Assembly: GCA_027946365.1 (NCBI GenBank)
Contig: JAPEUQ010000007.1
Span: forward strand, 310,001 to 374,000
Source: Kalmusia sp. IMI 367209
Taxonomy: Eukaryota > Ascomycota > Dothideomycetes > Pleosporales > Didymosphaeriaceae
Direction: 5' to 3'
DNA: 64,000 nucleotides
Below the pieces are notes generated by a model. It saw only the letters and a program-made list of their open reading frames with translations, made no database searches and was not told the DNA's origin. Numbering within the stretch: position 1 is the first letter of the stretch; each line of letters starts with the position of its first letter. The translations under genes were made by a program, and so were the position numbers. This document shows, one piece after another, positions 56,500 through 64,000 of this stretch.

Positions 56500-57625
56500 G
56501 TTTGCGAAGGGATTAGTTGGAAGAGGGGGAGAGTCATGTTTTCCCCATGTGTAGCGTTTTATAATTTACTTCAACATGATGTTGGCAGGGCTCGTGTAGT
56601 CTACTGGGCCATTCGCGGGAATATCAAAGTCCTTTCGAGAGTAGTTTTTGGTGCGAAGACAGTACGTCGGGGGAGGCTCAAATATCCCGCCAGTCATGGA
56701 GGAGAGGGGATGCCCACGTATGTTCTCTTTTAGGTGTCTCTTTTGGGGAAGAGTGTGTAAGAGCAATTTAAACGACAACAGACGAAGCGGGAGAGCTGCA
56801 TCAACAGGATGTAAATATCTCATCTTACCTAGCGAAAAGTACACATGTTCATCATTTTCGGATAAGCTGATTGGCCTCCTTGAGTGGGAGTGAGTAGTTG
56901 ACAGTTAACAAAATTTCCTTTCGGGTTTGCCGACTCGAAAGATGAGCGTCAGTGTTATTAAAAAGGATTTTGCATGCGATGTAATGGTGCCAGTTCGGAT
57001 GGTGAATCAGGACCCTTATGCCGGCATTAGATGCGATTGGTGGAACTTCAGTCGCCTTACTATGAACGAAACAGTAGAGTGGACTAACGATTCTCGTAAT
57101 ACACGCAGGGCTACAGCCCAAATAGATTTGGTAGAATGCTAGACGTATCACTGCTTGCTGTCTGGACACTGGCTTGATGAAATGCATCACCGTGTGCGGG
57201 TGGTGTCGAGCCCGGCAGTCTCATTCAGCCCGTCGATAAACAAGGTAGCTTTTGGCACACTTCTTGCTGTGTGTAGAGGCAGCAAAGTCGTTCTCGTCTG
57301 TTTCTAAAATCGCCGAATCTCACCTTAAGCAAGTATATGTCGAAGGTGTGTCTCGGGCCAAAACTTCTCATGGGCCGGTGAGGGTTCCGCTGGTCATTCG
57401 GCTGAAGCTGAGGGTAGCTGCGTACGATGCTCTTATCTAAATGCTGTAGTCAACCCCTATTTAAATTGATAGTAGAACGATTTGTACAGGTAGAAACACT
57501 GTAGTTCGTAAAGGTATGCAAGAATGAAATTCGTTACAGAGCGTGCAATATGCACACTCGCAGACCTCTGCATGAGGGTTCTGTGGATGCTACGTGAATG
57601 CCAAATAATCATAATCCTGCAGGAC
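56500..57625. other. Intergenic, 1.1 kb
   Basis: Lies between the AA9 start and the next minus-strand gene's stop. Frames up to 112 codons on the minus strand show no motif. Confidence 0.4.
56558..56563 (-). promoter_or_regulatory. Putative TATA box of the AA9 gene
   Basis: TATAAA on the minus strand, about 60 nt upstream of the ATG at 56499. Candidate only. Confidence 0.35.
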
Positions 57626-58807
57626 TCACAAGCTTTTCAAAAAATCTAGAATCTCTCTGACGACCTTTTCAGGCTGTTCTTGCTGCGGCCAATGGCCTGC
57701 TCCCTCAACTATCTTGACACCTTTGAACTGCGAGCACGTCTTGGGGAAGCTTTCGAAGGCTCCGGGTTCTTGATAATTACCCCAATCTTGGGCTCCAGAG
57801 ATGAATGTTGCGGGACACTCAATCTTCTTGCCTGCAAATAGATCTACGTCGCGTAATTTCTCCGCGTCTGTCATGGTTCGGTACCAGTTCAAGCCCCCTT
57901 GGAATCCCGTGCGTGTCCATTCCTGGACGTAGACTTCGAGGTCGTCATCGGACAACCATGTCTTGGTTTTGCTCTCATCTTCGTTTTTCATCATTAGCTC
58001 GATGGTTTCGGGCATGGATTTGTGTAAAGGCATGACGTAGTAGAAGGGCAGCTTGGCCAGTTCGTCTGCGTTCCACGCTTGGAGGGGATGAGGTTTGTTG
58101 TGCTCCCAGTCGGCACTCTTGACGTGCCAGTAACCGCGCAGGAAAGCCTTGAGGCCTTGAGCGGGAGCATACCAGTGCAATGCAGCAACCGCCGTCGAAT
58201 TGTAATACTTGTAGTGCTTGCGTGGTTCGGGCAATTTTGCCAGTTCGTTCTGGATGTCAACCGGTGGTGTTGACTTTGCTTTTCCGCCATGGAGAAGGTC
58301 GAATGGCAGGCCCGTTGGCTGCTTGAACGGGTGAGACATCATGACAACGCTCCTGAATAGGTCCGGACGCATCCATGCACACATGGACGAGGTGACAGCA
58401 CCGAAATCATGACCGACGATGCATTCCACTTGGTGGTAACCCAGAGCATGGACAAGTATGACAACATCGCGAACCAGGTTGGTGACGGTGAACTCGGACA
58501 TGTTCGTTTTGGCAAAGGCAGAGTCGTCCCACCCGGTGGTGCGGCCGTATCCTCGCTGGTCGAAGGCCACGACGTAGTAGCCAGCGTCGGCCAGGGCAGG
58601 CATCACCTTCCTCCACGAGAAGGCCAGTTCCGGATAGCCATGGACGAGGAGGATCAGAGGCTTGTCCCGTTGAGGGGCATAGCCTGCCTCGAGGACATGG
58701 AAGGTGAGACCGTTGGAGGGGCAGTGGACATAGTTCTCTGAAACACCGGCGGGGAGAGGCAGCGGCGCGAGATGGTGCTGTGCGTGCTGTGCTGCCGTGT
58801 GCGGCAT
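57626..58807 (-). CDS. Alpha/beta hydrolase, epoxide hydrolase-like
   Basis: Intronless, 393 residues from ATG at 58807; the frame extends upstream only through a GTG. Oxyanion motif HGYP at 56-59, then DQRGYGRT at 83-90, nucleophile elbow VGHDFGAV at 131-138 with Asp134, and the catalytic His in GAGHWPQQEQPE near the C-terminus. An Asp nucleophile with HGxP and RGYGxS/T is the signature of soluble epoxide hydrolases and related haloalkane-dehalogenase-type enzymes. Cap-domain Tyr residues are present in the region 200-300 (WHVKS, FYYVMP). A cytosolic enzyme that opens epoxides, possibly from fatty acids or xenobiotics, fits best. The first 20 residues are low-complexity (His/Ala-rich). Confidence 0.88.
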   Translation of the reverse strand: MPHTAAQHAQHHLAPLPLPAGVSENYVHCPSNGLTFHVLEAGYAPQRDKPLILLVHGYPELAFSWRKVMPALADAGYYVVAFDQRGYGRTTGWDDSAFAKTNMSEFTVTNLVRDVVILVHALGYHQVECIVGHDFGAVTSSMCAWMRPDLFRSVVMMSHPFKQPTGLPFDLLHGGKAKSTPPVDIQNELAKLPEPRKHYKYYNSTAVAALHWYAPAQGLKAFLRGYWHVKSADWEHNKPHPLQAWNADELAKLPFYYVMPLHKSMPETIELMMKNEDESKTKTWLSDDDLEVYVQEWTRTGFQGGLNWYRTMTDAEKLRDVDLFAGKKIECPATFISGAQDWGNYQEPGAFESFPKTCSQFKGVKIVEGAGHWPQQEQPEKVVREILDFLKSL

Positions 58808-59858
58808 GCTGATGATGCTGGCTTTGCAAGCGCGAGGGCAGGCACGAGGCAGGCAAGGGTCGCTCTTGGCTAGTTGGTACACACTGTTCTGGACGGCGGG
58901 CCAGGCGTTGAGGAAGACGACAACTGTAGAAAGCGGGGCGCCGTAGATATCCGCTTCGCAGAGAGCCCGCTGCAGTGGATCAGGCCTTCAGCGTCCGCAG
59001 AGCCATTGGCCGGCGTGAGGGTCGGGATGCCACCCAAGATGCGACGTCGATGCCGAAGCGCGGGCACGCGAGCGCGCTGCGGCTGGCGGCTACGAGCTGC
59101 GGCACTGCGTGTGCGTGCGCCTACTGCAAGGCTGTACGCAAAGAGCTGCTGCTGACTGTGCACGCAAGCACGGCACTGTGATTGGCCTCTCGACGTGCCC
59201 TGTATCGCATATTGCAGCCAATCTGTGTTTCCGCAGCGCACGGGACAGACATAATACAAAGGGTAAGACGCTGGGGGCGTTTCGAAGCGTTTTGGCACAG
59301 GCGTTCGTGTTTCCGTTGTGCAGACGTGGCTCGACTCCAGGCTTGCTGCTTGTCACGACGACGACGGCCACGGGCAGTGCCCACGCACGCACATCGCCCC
59401 TCCCTGCCCAAGGACCCCGTTTCACCCCAGATTGTGATACATGTATGTACACACTGCACAGTCGTCTGCAGTGGAGACGATCGAGTGCATCGCGCTCAGC
59501 CCGGGTCGAGATCTGCAATGACGATGGCGGCGCCAAGTCTCCGACTCTGTTGGCCGCCGTGGATCCTGGCGAGCTAATCCTCACTGCTTTTGCTGACTGC
59601 GCCCGCCCGTCGCGTCTGTGTCTATTTGTTCTTCTCCTCTCCGTCTTCCTCCTGAGCGGTGCGCTAGCCTTGTCGTCGTTGTCGTGTCGCGCGCCGGCCC
59701 ATCGCCTTGTCCCTTGTTTCGCTCGCCCTCACTAGCTCCTGCCGGCGTTTCCCATGGCTCCTTACATGACATCACAGGCGTAGCTTCCCTTTTTCGCAAA
59801 TCCACTTCATTCACTCCTTAAGGGGATGCAGTCGCGCCCTCGATAACCTCCCGCAAAC
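58808..59858. other. Divergent intergenic region, 1.05 kb
   Basis: Between the epoxide hydrolase-like gene and the large disordered protein gene. GC-rich with many overlapping short frames; no RNA gene or repeat seen. Confidence 0.4.
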
Positions 59859-62800
59859 ATGCTGCGCAGTCGAAAGCGGGCGTCCTCGAACCCCGTACGT
59901 GCCTTCCCTCCCCATGCAAACGTACATTTTCGCCGGGCGCTCAATGGCCGCCATGCGCAGACTGCTGACATTCAGATGCAGGCGCCGAAGACACCACCGA
60001 GCGCATCTGCCTCGCTCGCTGCCACAAAGGCCTTCATCCGCGACCGCGAATCCAATGGCGCTCTCTCCTCGGCCGCCGCAGCCGCTGCCCTGCGCACGCA
60101 CACAACAACGCCCACCCCGGTCGGCGAGACGGTGACGAAGCGGATGGTGCGGAAGGGTTCGGTGTCGTCGCAAGGGAGCGGAAGTCAGCAGCAGCAGCCA
60201 GGCTTGCGCCGACACTCTAGCTCTGGTTCCATGACGGAGCGCTCGTTTCGTGCGCCGTCGCCGAGCAGGAGCAGCCCCATCGATCACAATGCGCCCCCAG
60301 TTCCGGCTGTGCCGAAGAACGTCCCGGCAGCCAGCGTGGTTCATCGACGCAACTCGAGCCTGGAGCCGCCCGCCCGCGGGGGTTCGCCTGCTGCCAGAGG
60401 CGGCGGTCGTGGTGTGAGCCTGGATCGAGGAACAGCACCTAATGCTAGCCAGGTGGGACGGGGGCAACCGCGAGCACCCAACCTCTCCAGGGTCGTCGAG
60501 GATGAGCCAGCTGCAGGACAGAGGTCGTCCATCAATTTTTCGCGGCCAATGTCCCCCCAACAAACACCACCTCCCACCTCGAAGCCACCGGCGTCGGCGC
60601 GCGGCGGACAGAGCGGCTGGTTCGGTGGCCCGGTCGTCAATCCAGAGCAGACGTTCAGAGGCGCAAAACCGCAGCCCAAGACTTTTGATGACCTCGGTGC
60701 GTATGCTATGCAGAATACCCACCAAGCTGTCCAGAATGCTGCGGACCGGCCTGTGTCGACCAAGACAGCGCACATGTCTACTGGTGTGCAAGGTGCACGA
60801 CTGGCTGCCGGAAGCATGCGAGCCAAACCGAGTGGCACGGCGGTACAAGTACAGCCAACCTATGCAGCTGCCAGCGACCGACCGCGTATCGTGGATCCAA
60901 ACTCTCCATTTGCCGTATATGATCCGTCGAGTAGGAAGTTCATCCATAAGCAGGATGCAATGAATCTTCACAGAGCGATGAGTGATGCAGAAGATCCAGC
61001 TCCACCGTATGAGGCTCAACAGGAGATGACACAGACGCACCACGAAGCACCACGATACACTCAGCCTGCCAGGCAACCTGTTCAGCATCAGCACGTTGTA
61101 CAGCGAGTTCCTAGCATATCTCCGGAACGGGGGCCCTCTAAAAAAGTAGCTTTTATCAGCCACAGCGAGGCCACGATCGCTCCTACAACGCGGAACGATA
61201 GACCTGGAGTTGTGCACTCCCATGATGCGAACCCTGAATCTTTTACAGCCCAGGAGTTTACTGAAGCTGAAGACAGACTCCCGGCAGACGCCAACACAAG
61301 CCGAAAGCTGGAGACTTCCGCTCCTGAGAAGCTTGACGATGGACCTTCGCATGAAGACTCTGCATCACCCAAGTTTGTTGCCAACCAGGACAGTCCATAT
61401 CCACACCTTGCACCCGTATTCGCACCCACTTTATCGGGCCCTCCGAGTATGCAGGGAAGCACACGGTCAGACAGAACCCACTCTATGAGTCCTCCACGCA
61501 ACGCCCACTTTGCAGCAGTTGCTGTAGAATTTCCGAATGGCATCAGACATCAACCGCCAGGTCGTTCTGTATCTCCTGCCAAATCTGCACTAAAGGCTTC
61601 GCCATCGGTTTCACGCCGAAGTCATTCGCCTCTTGCCAATGATGGCCGGGCTATTAGTCGAGGAGACGCAAGCGAGACGTCCGAGGCCGTACTAGATGAT
61701 GGTGGCAAAAAGAAGAAGAAAGTACGCATCAGCTTTGAAGAGGAACCTACGGTTGTTGGTACTTCTGCCTATGCCGACACAGATGTGCCAAATACCTTCG
61801 CTGGTCCAAGCGCTTCCAAGTGGGATAATGTGGATGAAGAGGAAGATCCCGATGAATTCATGAAGCCTCGTCCAGTTTTGCCATCCTTTGGCAGTATTCG
61901 AGACAAGAATCGTCGACCAACGGACGAAGATGTCCCAGAAAAGGTCACGGAAACCGTCTCTTCGTCGCTCTCCAACTCCACCACGTTGCCTGCGGAGTCA
62001 ACGGAAGTATCAAGCGACCACAAGATTGGCGGTATACTTGCTCAAGATTTTGCTACAAAGAAGACGGTACAGCCATCGTCCACGGACCCCCTTCCACCAG
62101 AAGTTACAACCGTGGAGGGAAGCGGGTATTATTCAGACTCCGACTCAAGCGACGCTTCGAGTCGTGGACCTGTTACGCACGCTCCCGAAGTAACAGTTCA
62201 GAAGCCAGCGGCACAAATCACCCCAGAACCAGAACCAAAGACTTTGACAAACCCGGTTGAAACTCGACCAGCAGCTAATGAAATACCTGCAATCGCCGTT
62301 CAACCCGCAAGTCCGTACCTCCCTGAGGATCATGTGGTCGAGTTGGTTCCCAAAGCACCGCGTCCATTTGTCCCTGGAGGATGGGACGACGACGATGATG
62401 ATGCATCCGAGCCTGAAACCCAAGTCAAGCAACCCACGGTTGCAGCTTCGGCACTTAACCCTCCATCCATCACTATCGAAATCCCTGTGCGTCCGGTGGA
62501 AGATGACTCATCGGATGACAACAGCAGCGTTTACAGTGATGCTTATGAAGATTTGGAAGATGGTGAGGGTTTCGGCTCTATCGATGCAATCATGGAAAGC
62601 CCGATATCAAGCTCCCGTTACGTGTCAAATCCCACAACTGCGCCGGCAGAGACTCGCTCACATGTTACAGGACTAGAATCCTCAAAGTGGGCCCCTGGCA
62701 ATGCGCAGCCCGTGAAGGCTACTACACAGAGTGGCCGTGGAATTGAAAGCAAGGACCGGCAATACAAACAGCAGAACGCTGATTGGGATGCAGCTGAGCA

Positions 62801-64000
62801 GTATCGGAGCGAGGCAAAGGACTTGCGAAAACAACAGACGCAAGGCGGACTCCTCATCGATAGACTCGCCACGAAAGAAGAGCCAAAGGCCCCTGGGAAG
62901 GCATCAATAGCTGTCGCACGGACAGAGCAGAAGCAAGAGCGCGGCGCTCAGGTTGAGTCTACACCAAAACCATCTAAACAAGATCAGTCGCGCAGAGTTG
63001 AGCCTGCCACGAAAGCTCAAAGACAAGTACCCCCACCGCAGTCTGCCCGATCGCCCGCACAGCCCCGCAAATCTGCTATGAAGAAACCAGCGACCGGTTC
63101 ACCACAGGTAGCAGCCACAGCTGAAATTCCTCTGAGGAAGACTATGCGTGACCGAACGCCCATCACAACAACTGCAGAACCACAGATGCGGAAGACAATG
63201 CGCGGCGCTGATGCTGCGCTTGCTGGCAGAGGCTCGCCTGGGCTAGCTGGGTCACGGCAGAGCATGCCCCTAATGGATACAAAATCTCCCAGAGGTGCCC
63301 TGCAAAAGAAACATCTGCCGGCAGCAGCTGCAGCTACCTCGGCAGCCAAACCCCGGCCTCAGAGCACATCGGGCGTCCCTTCCAGAGCCCAAGCTTTTAC
63401 TCCAGCTCCGACTTACGATAGCGATTCTGATGCTTCAATCAGTAGTTTTCAAAGGGAGCGACAACGATCTCGTAAAGCACGGAACAACACCGGTGCATAT
63501 ACTATGCGCTCATCCATGCGGTCGGGTCCAACTCCAACAATGCGAGCCCCGCCTCCTGTACGATCCATCTCGCCACCTCCCACAACATCACCGCCTCCGT
63601 CAACGCTTAGGAAGTCCATGCGGCCAACATCTCCAACTCCGGAATCCCCAGGCGGTGTGAAGTCATCCCGGTTCAGTATTAGATCTCTATCTCCTGCAGG
63701 TCGATTTAGACGTAGGAGTACAGCGGACTCCATACCGCCTGTGCCACCTGTGCAGGCGCCTCCACCAAAGAAGGCTACTAATAAGAAGTCAATGTTCGGC
63801 AAATCATCCGATTCTAAGCCACCTCCCGCCAGAGCATCGCGGCCCAACTTCAAGAGTCGCATCACAGACTCTAGCGACGAGGAAAGCGATCGACCACGGC
63901 GATTCCAAAGCCGATTCGCTGACTCTGATTCCGAAGACGAGGACTTTGAATTACCCCAAGGTCTTGCGCCCGTCCGAGGAATTCCAAAGCGCCCTGGCGA
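59859..64000 (+). CDS. Large disordered basic/Ser-Pro-rich protein, eisosome (Seg/Eis1)-like (3' partial)
   Basis: Exon 1 is 59859-59894 (MLRSRKRASSNP); exon 2 starts at 59976 or 59982 and stays open to base 64000 without a stop, so at least 1350 residues are visible and the C-terminus lies outside. Donor is GTACGT. The first part has SLAATKAFIRDRESNGALSS, an Ala run, then TPTPVGETVTKRMVRKGS and Ser/Pro/Arg-rich linkers. A more conserved-looking segment RIVDPNSPFAVYDPSSRKF lies near 310-330. Downstream are acidic stretches, KKVRISFEEEP, GGWDDDDDDASEP and SFQRERQRSRK. From recall, the N-terminal Ala/TPTP arrangement and YDPSSRKF fit fungal eisosome-associated Seg/Eis1 proteins, which scaffold plasma-membrane domains; this is not certain. 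No enzyme domain is visible. Confidence 0.65.
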   Translation, partial: MLRSRKRASSNPVRAFPPHANVHFRRALNGRHAQTADIQMQAPKTPPSASASLAATKAFIRDRESNGALSSAAAAAALRTHTTTPTPVGETVTKRMVRKGSVSSQGSGSQQQQPGLRRHSSSGSMTERSFRAPSPSRSSPIDHNAPPVPAVPKNVPAASVVHRRNSSLEPPARGGSPAARGGGRGVSLDRGTAPNASQVGRGQPRAPNLSRVVEDEPAAGQRSSINFSRPMSPQQTPPPTSKPPASARGGQSGWFGGPVVNPEQTFRGAKPQPKTFDDLGAYAMQNTHQAVQNAADRPVSTKTAHMSTGVQGARLAAGSMRAKPSGTAVQVQPTYAAASDRPRIVDPNSPFAVYDPSSRKFIHKQDAMNLHRAMSDAEDPAPPYEAQQEMTQTHHEAPRYTQPARQPVQHQHVVQRVPSISPERGPSKKVAFISHSEATIAPTTRNDRPGVVHSHDANPESFTAQEFTEAEDRLPADANTSRKLETSAPEKLDDGPSHEDSASPKFVANQDSPYPHLAPVFAPTLSGPPSMQGSTRSDRTHSMSPPRNAHFAAVAVEFPNGIRHQPPGRSVSPAKSALKASPSVSRRSHSPLANDGRAISRGDASETSEAVLDDGGKKKKKVRISFEEEPTVVGTSAYADTDVPNTFAGPSASKWDNVDEEEDPDEFMKPRPVLPSFGSIRDKNRRPTDEDVPEKVTETVSSSLSNSTTLPAESTEVSSDHKIGGILAQDFATKKTVQPSSTDPLPPEVTTVEGSGYYSDSDSSDASSRGPVTHAPEVTVQKPAAQITPEPEPKTLTNPVETRPAANEIPAIAVQPASPYLPEDHVVELVPKAPRPFVPGGWDDDDDDASEPETQVKQPTVAASALNPPSITIEIPVRPVEDDSSDDNSSVYSDAYEDLEDGEGFGSIDAIMESPISSSRYVSNPTTAPAETRSHVTGLESSKWAPGNAQPVKATTQSGRGIESKDRQYKQQNADWDAAEQYRSEAKDLRKQQTQGGLLIDRLATKEEPKAPGKASIAVARTEQKQERGAQVESTPKPSKQDQSRRVEPATKAQRQVPPPQSARSPAQPRKSAMKKPATGSPQVAATAEIPLRKTMRDRTPITTTAEPQMRKTMRGADAALAGRGSPGLAGSRQSMPLMDTKSPRGALQKKHLPAAAAATSAAKPRPQSTSGVPSRAQAFTPAPTYDSDSDASISSFQRERQRSRKARNNTGAYTMRSSMRSGPTPTMRAPPPVRSISPPPTTSPPPSTLRKSMRPTSPTPESPGGVKSSRFSIRSLSPAGRFRRRSTADSIPPVPPVQAPPPKKATNKKSMFGKSSDSKPPPARASRPNFKSRITDSSDEESDRPRRFQSRFADSDSEDEDFELPQGLAPVRGIPKRPG

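Noticed and set aside
59811..61352. 513-codon minus-strand ORF
   Set aside because: Overlaps the large plus-strand gene completely, has no motif and is Arg/Ser-rich in the way expected of an antisense frame.
1..64000. CRISPR arrays, bacterial operons, Shine-Dalgarno sites
   Set aside because: The window is fungal nuclear DNA with spliceosomal introns; no regular spaced repeats were found.

Overview
This 64 kb window is nuclear DNA of a filamentous ascomycete (Pezizomycotina). Coding regions are interrupted by short GT-AG introns, many of 45-60 nt with CTAAC/CTGAC-like branch sites. The gene set includes HET-type incompatibility genes, Zn2Cys6 regulators, an AA9 polysaccharide monooxygenase, a BIM1-like copper protein, NpgA, Nup82 and an intron-bearing tRNA-Gly. 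A dothideomycete is plausible, but the sequence alone does not fix the class. Starts and introns below were set by eye from reading frame, splice signals and family motifs.

Left part (1-26 kb), accessory in character. A 5'-truncated TPR/ankyrin protein with a TIR-like C-terminus (1-2163) is followed by an aldo/keto reductase, a divergent HET-like gene (3680-5587, minus), a PhyH-type dioxygenase (6275-7282), two very small membrane-protein candidates (8142-8383 spliced; 8956-9123), a Lys-rich hypothetical, a nitronate monooxygenase, a cytochrome P450, a DJ-1/PfpI protein, a secreted Gly/Pro/Ser repeat protein, a metal-dependent amidohydrolase, a small protein with three tandem Zn2Cys6-like modules, a signal-peptide/TM protein of the DUF7728 type and a classical HET gene (24446-25842). 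Several enzymes are of kinds found in secondary-metabolite clusters, but no PKS, NRPS, terpene synthase or transporter is present, so this is not called a cluster.

Middle part (26-38 kb) is gene-poor. It holds one four-exon Zn2Cys6/fungal_trans regulator (29754-32383), long stretches without a supported gene, a possible F-box-type relic near 34 kb and many microsatellites between 36 and 39 kb.

Right part (38-64 kb) is a compact housekeeping block: BIM1-like copper protein, Nup82 (minus) head-to-head with CBP20 (plus), PdxT/Sno (minus) head-to-head with the NpgA-type phosphopantetheinyl transferase (plus), a second DJ-1/PfpI protein and a DAO-type FAD oxidoreductase. A decayed gag-like element with four CCHC knuckles (50.8-51.6 kb), a short Ser/Arg-rich conserved protein, tRNA-Gly(UCC) with an 18-nt intron, an AA9 LPMO, an epoxide-hydrolase-like enzyme and a large disordered protein running off the right edge follow.

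The most unusual items are the triple zinc-cluster protein (with a possible one-base frame break near its start), the spliced 64-residue membrane protein, the TPR/ankyrin/TIR-like receptor-type protein, and the tRNA intron that forms its own palindrome.
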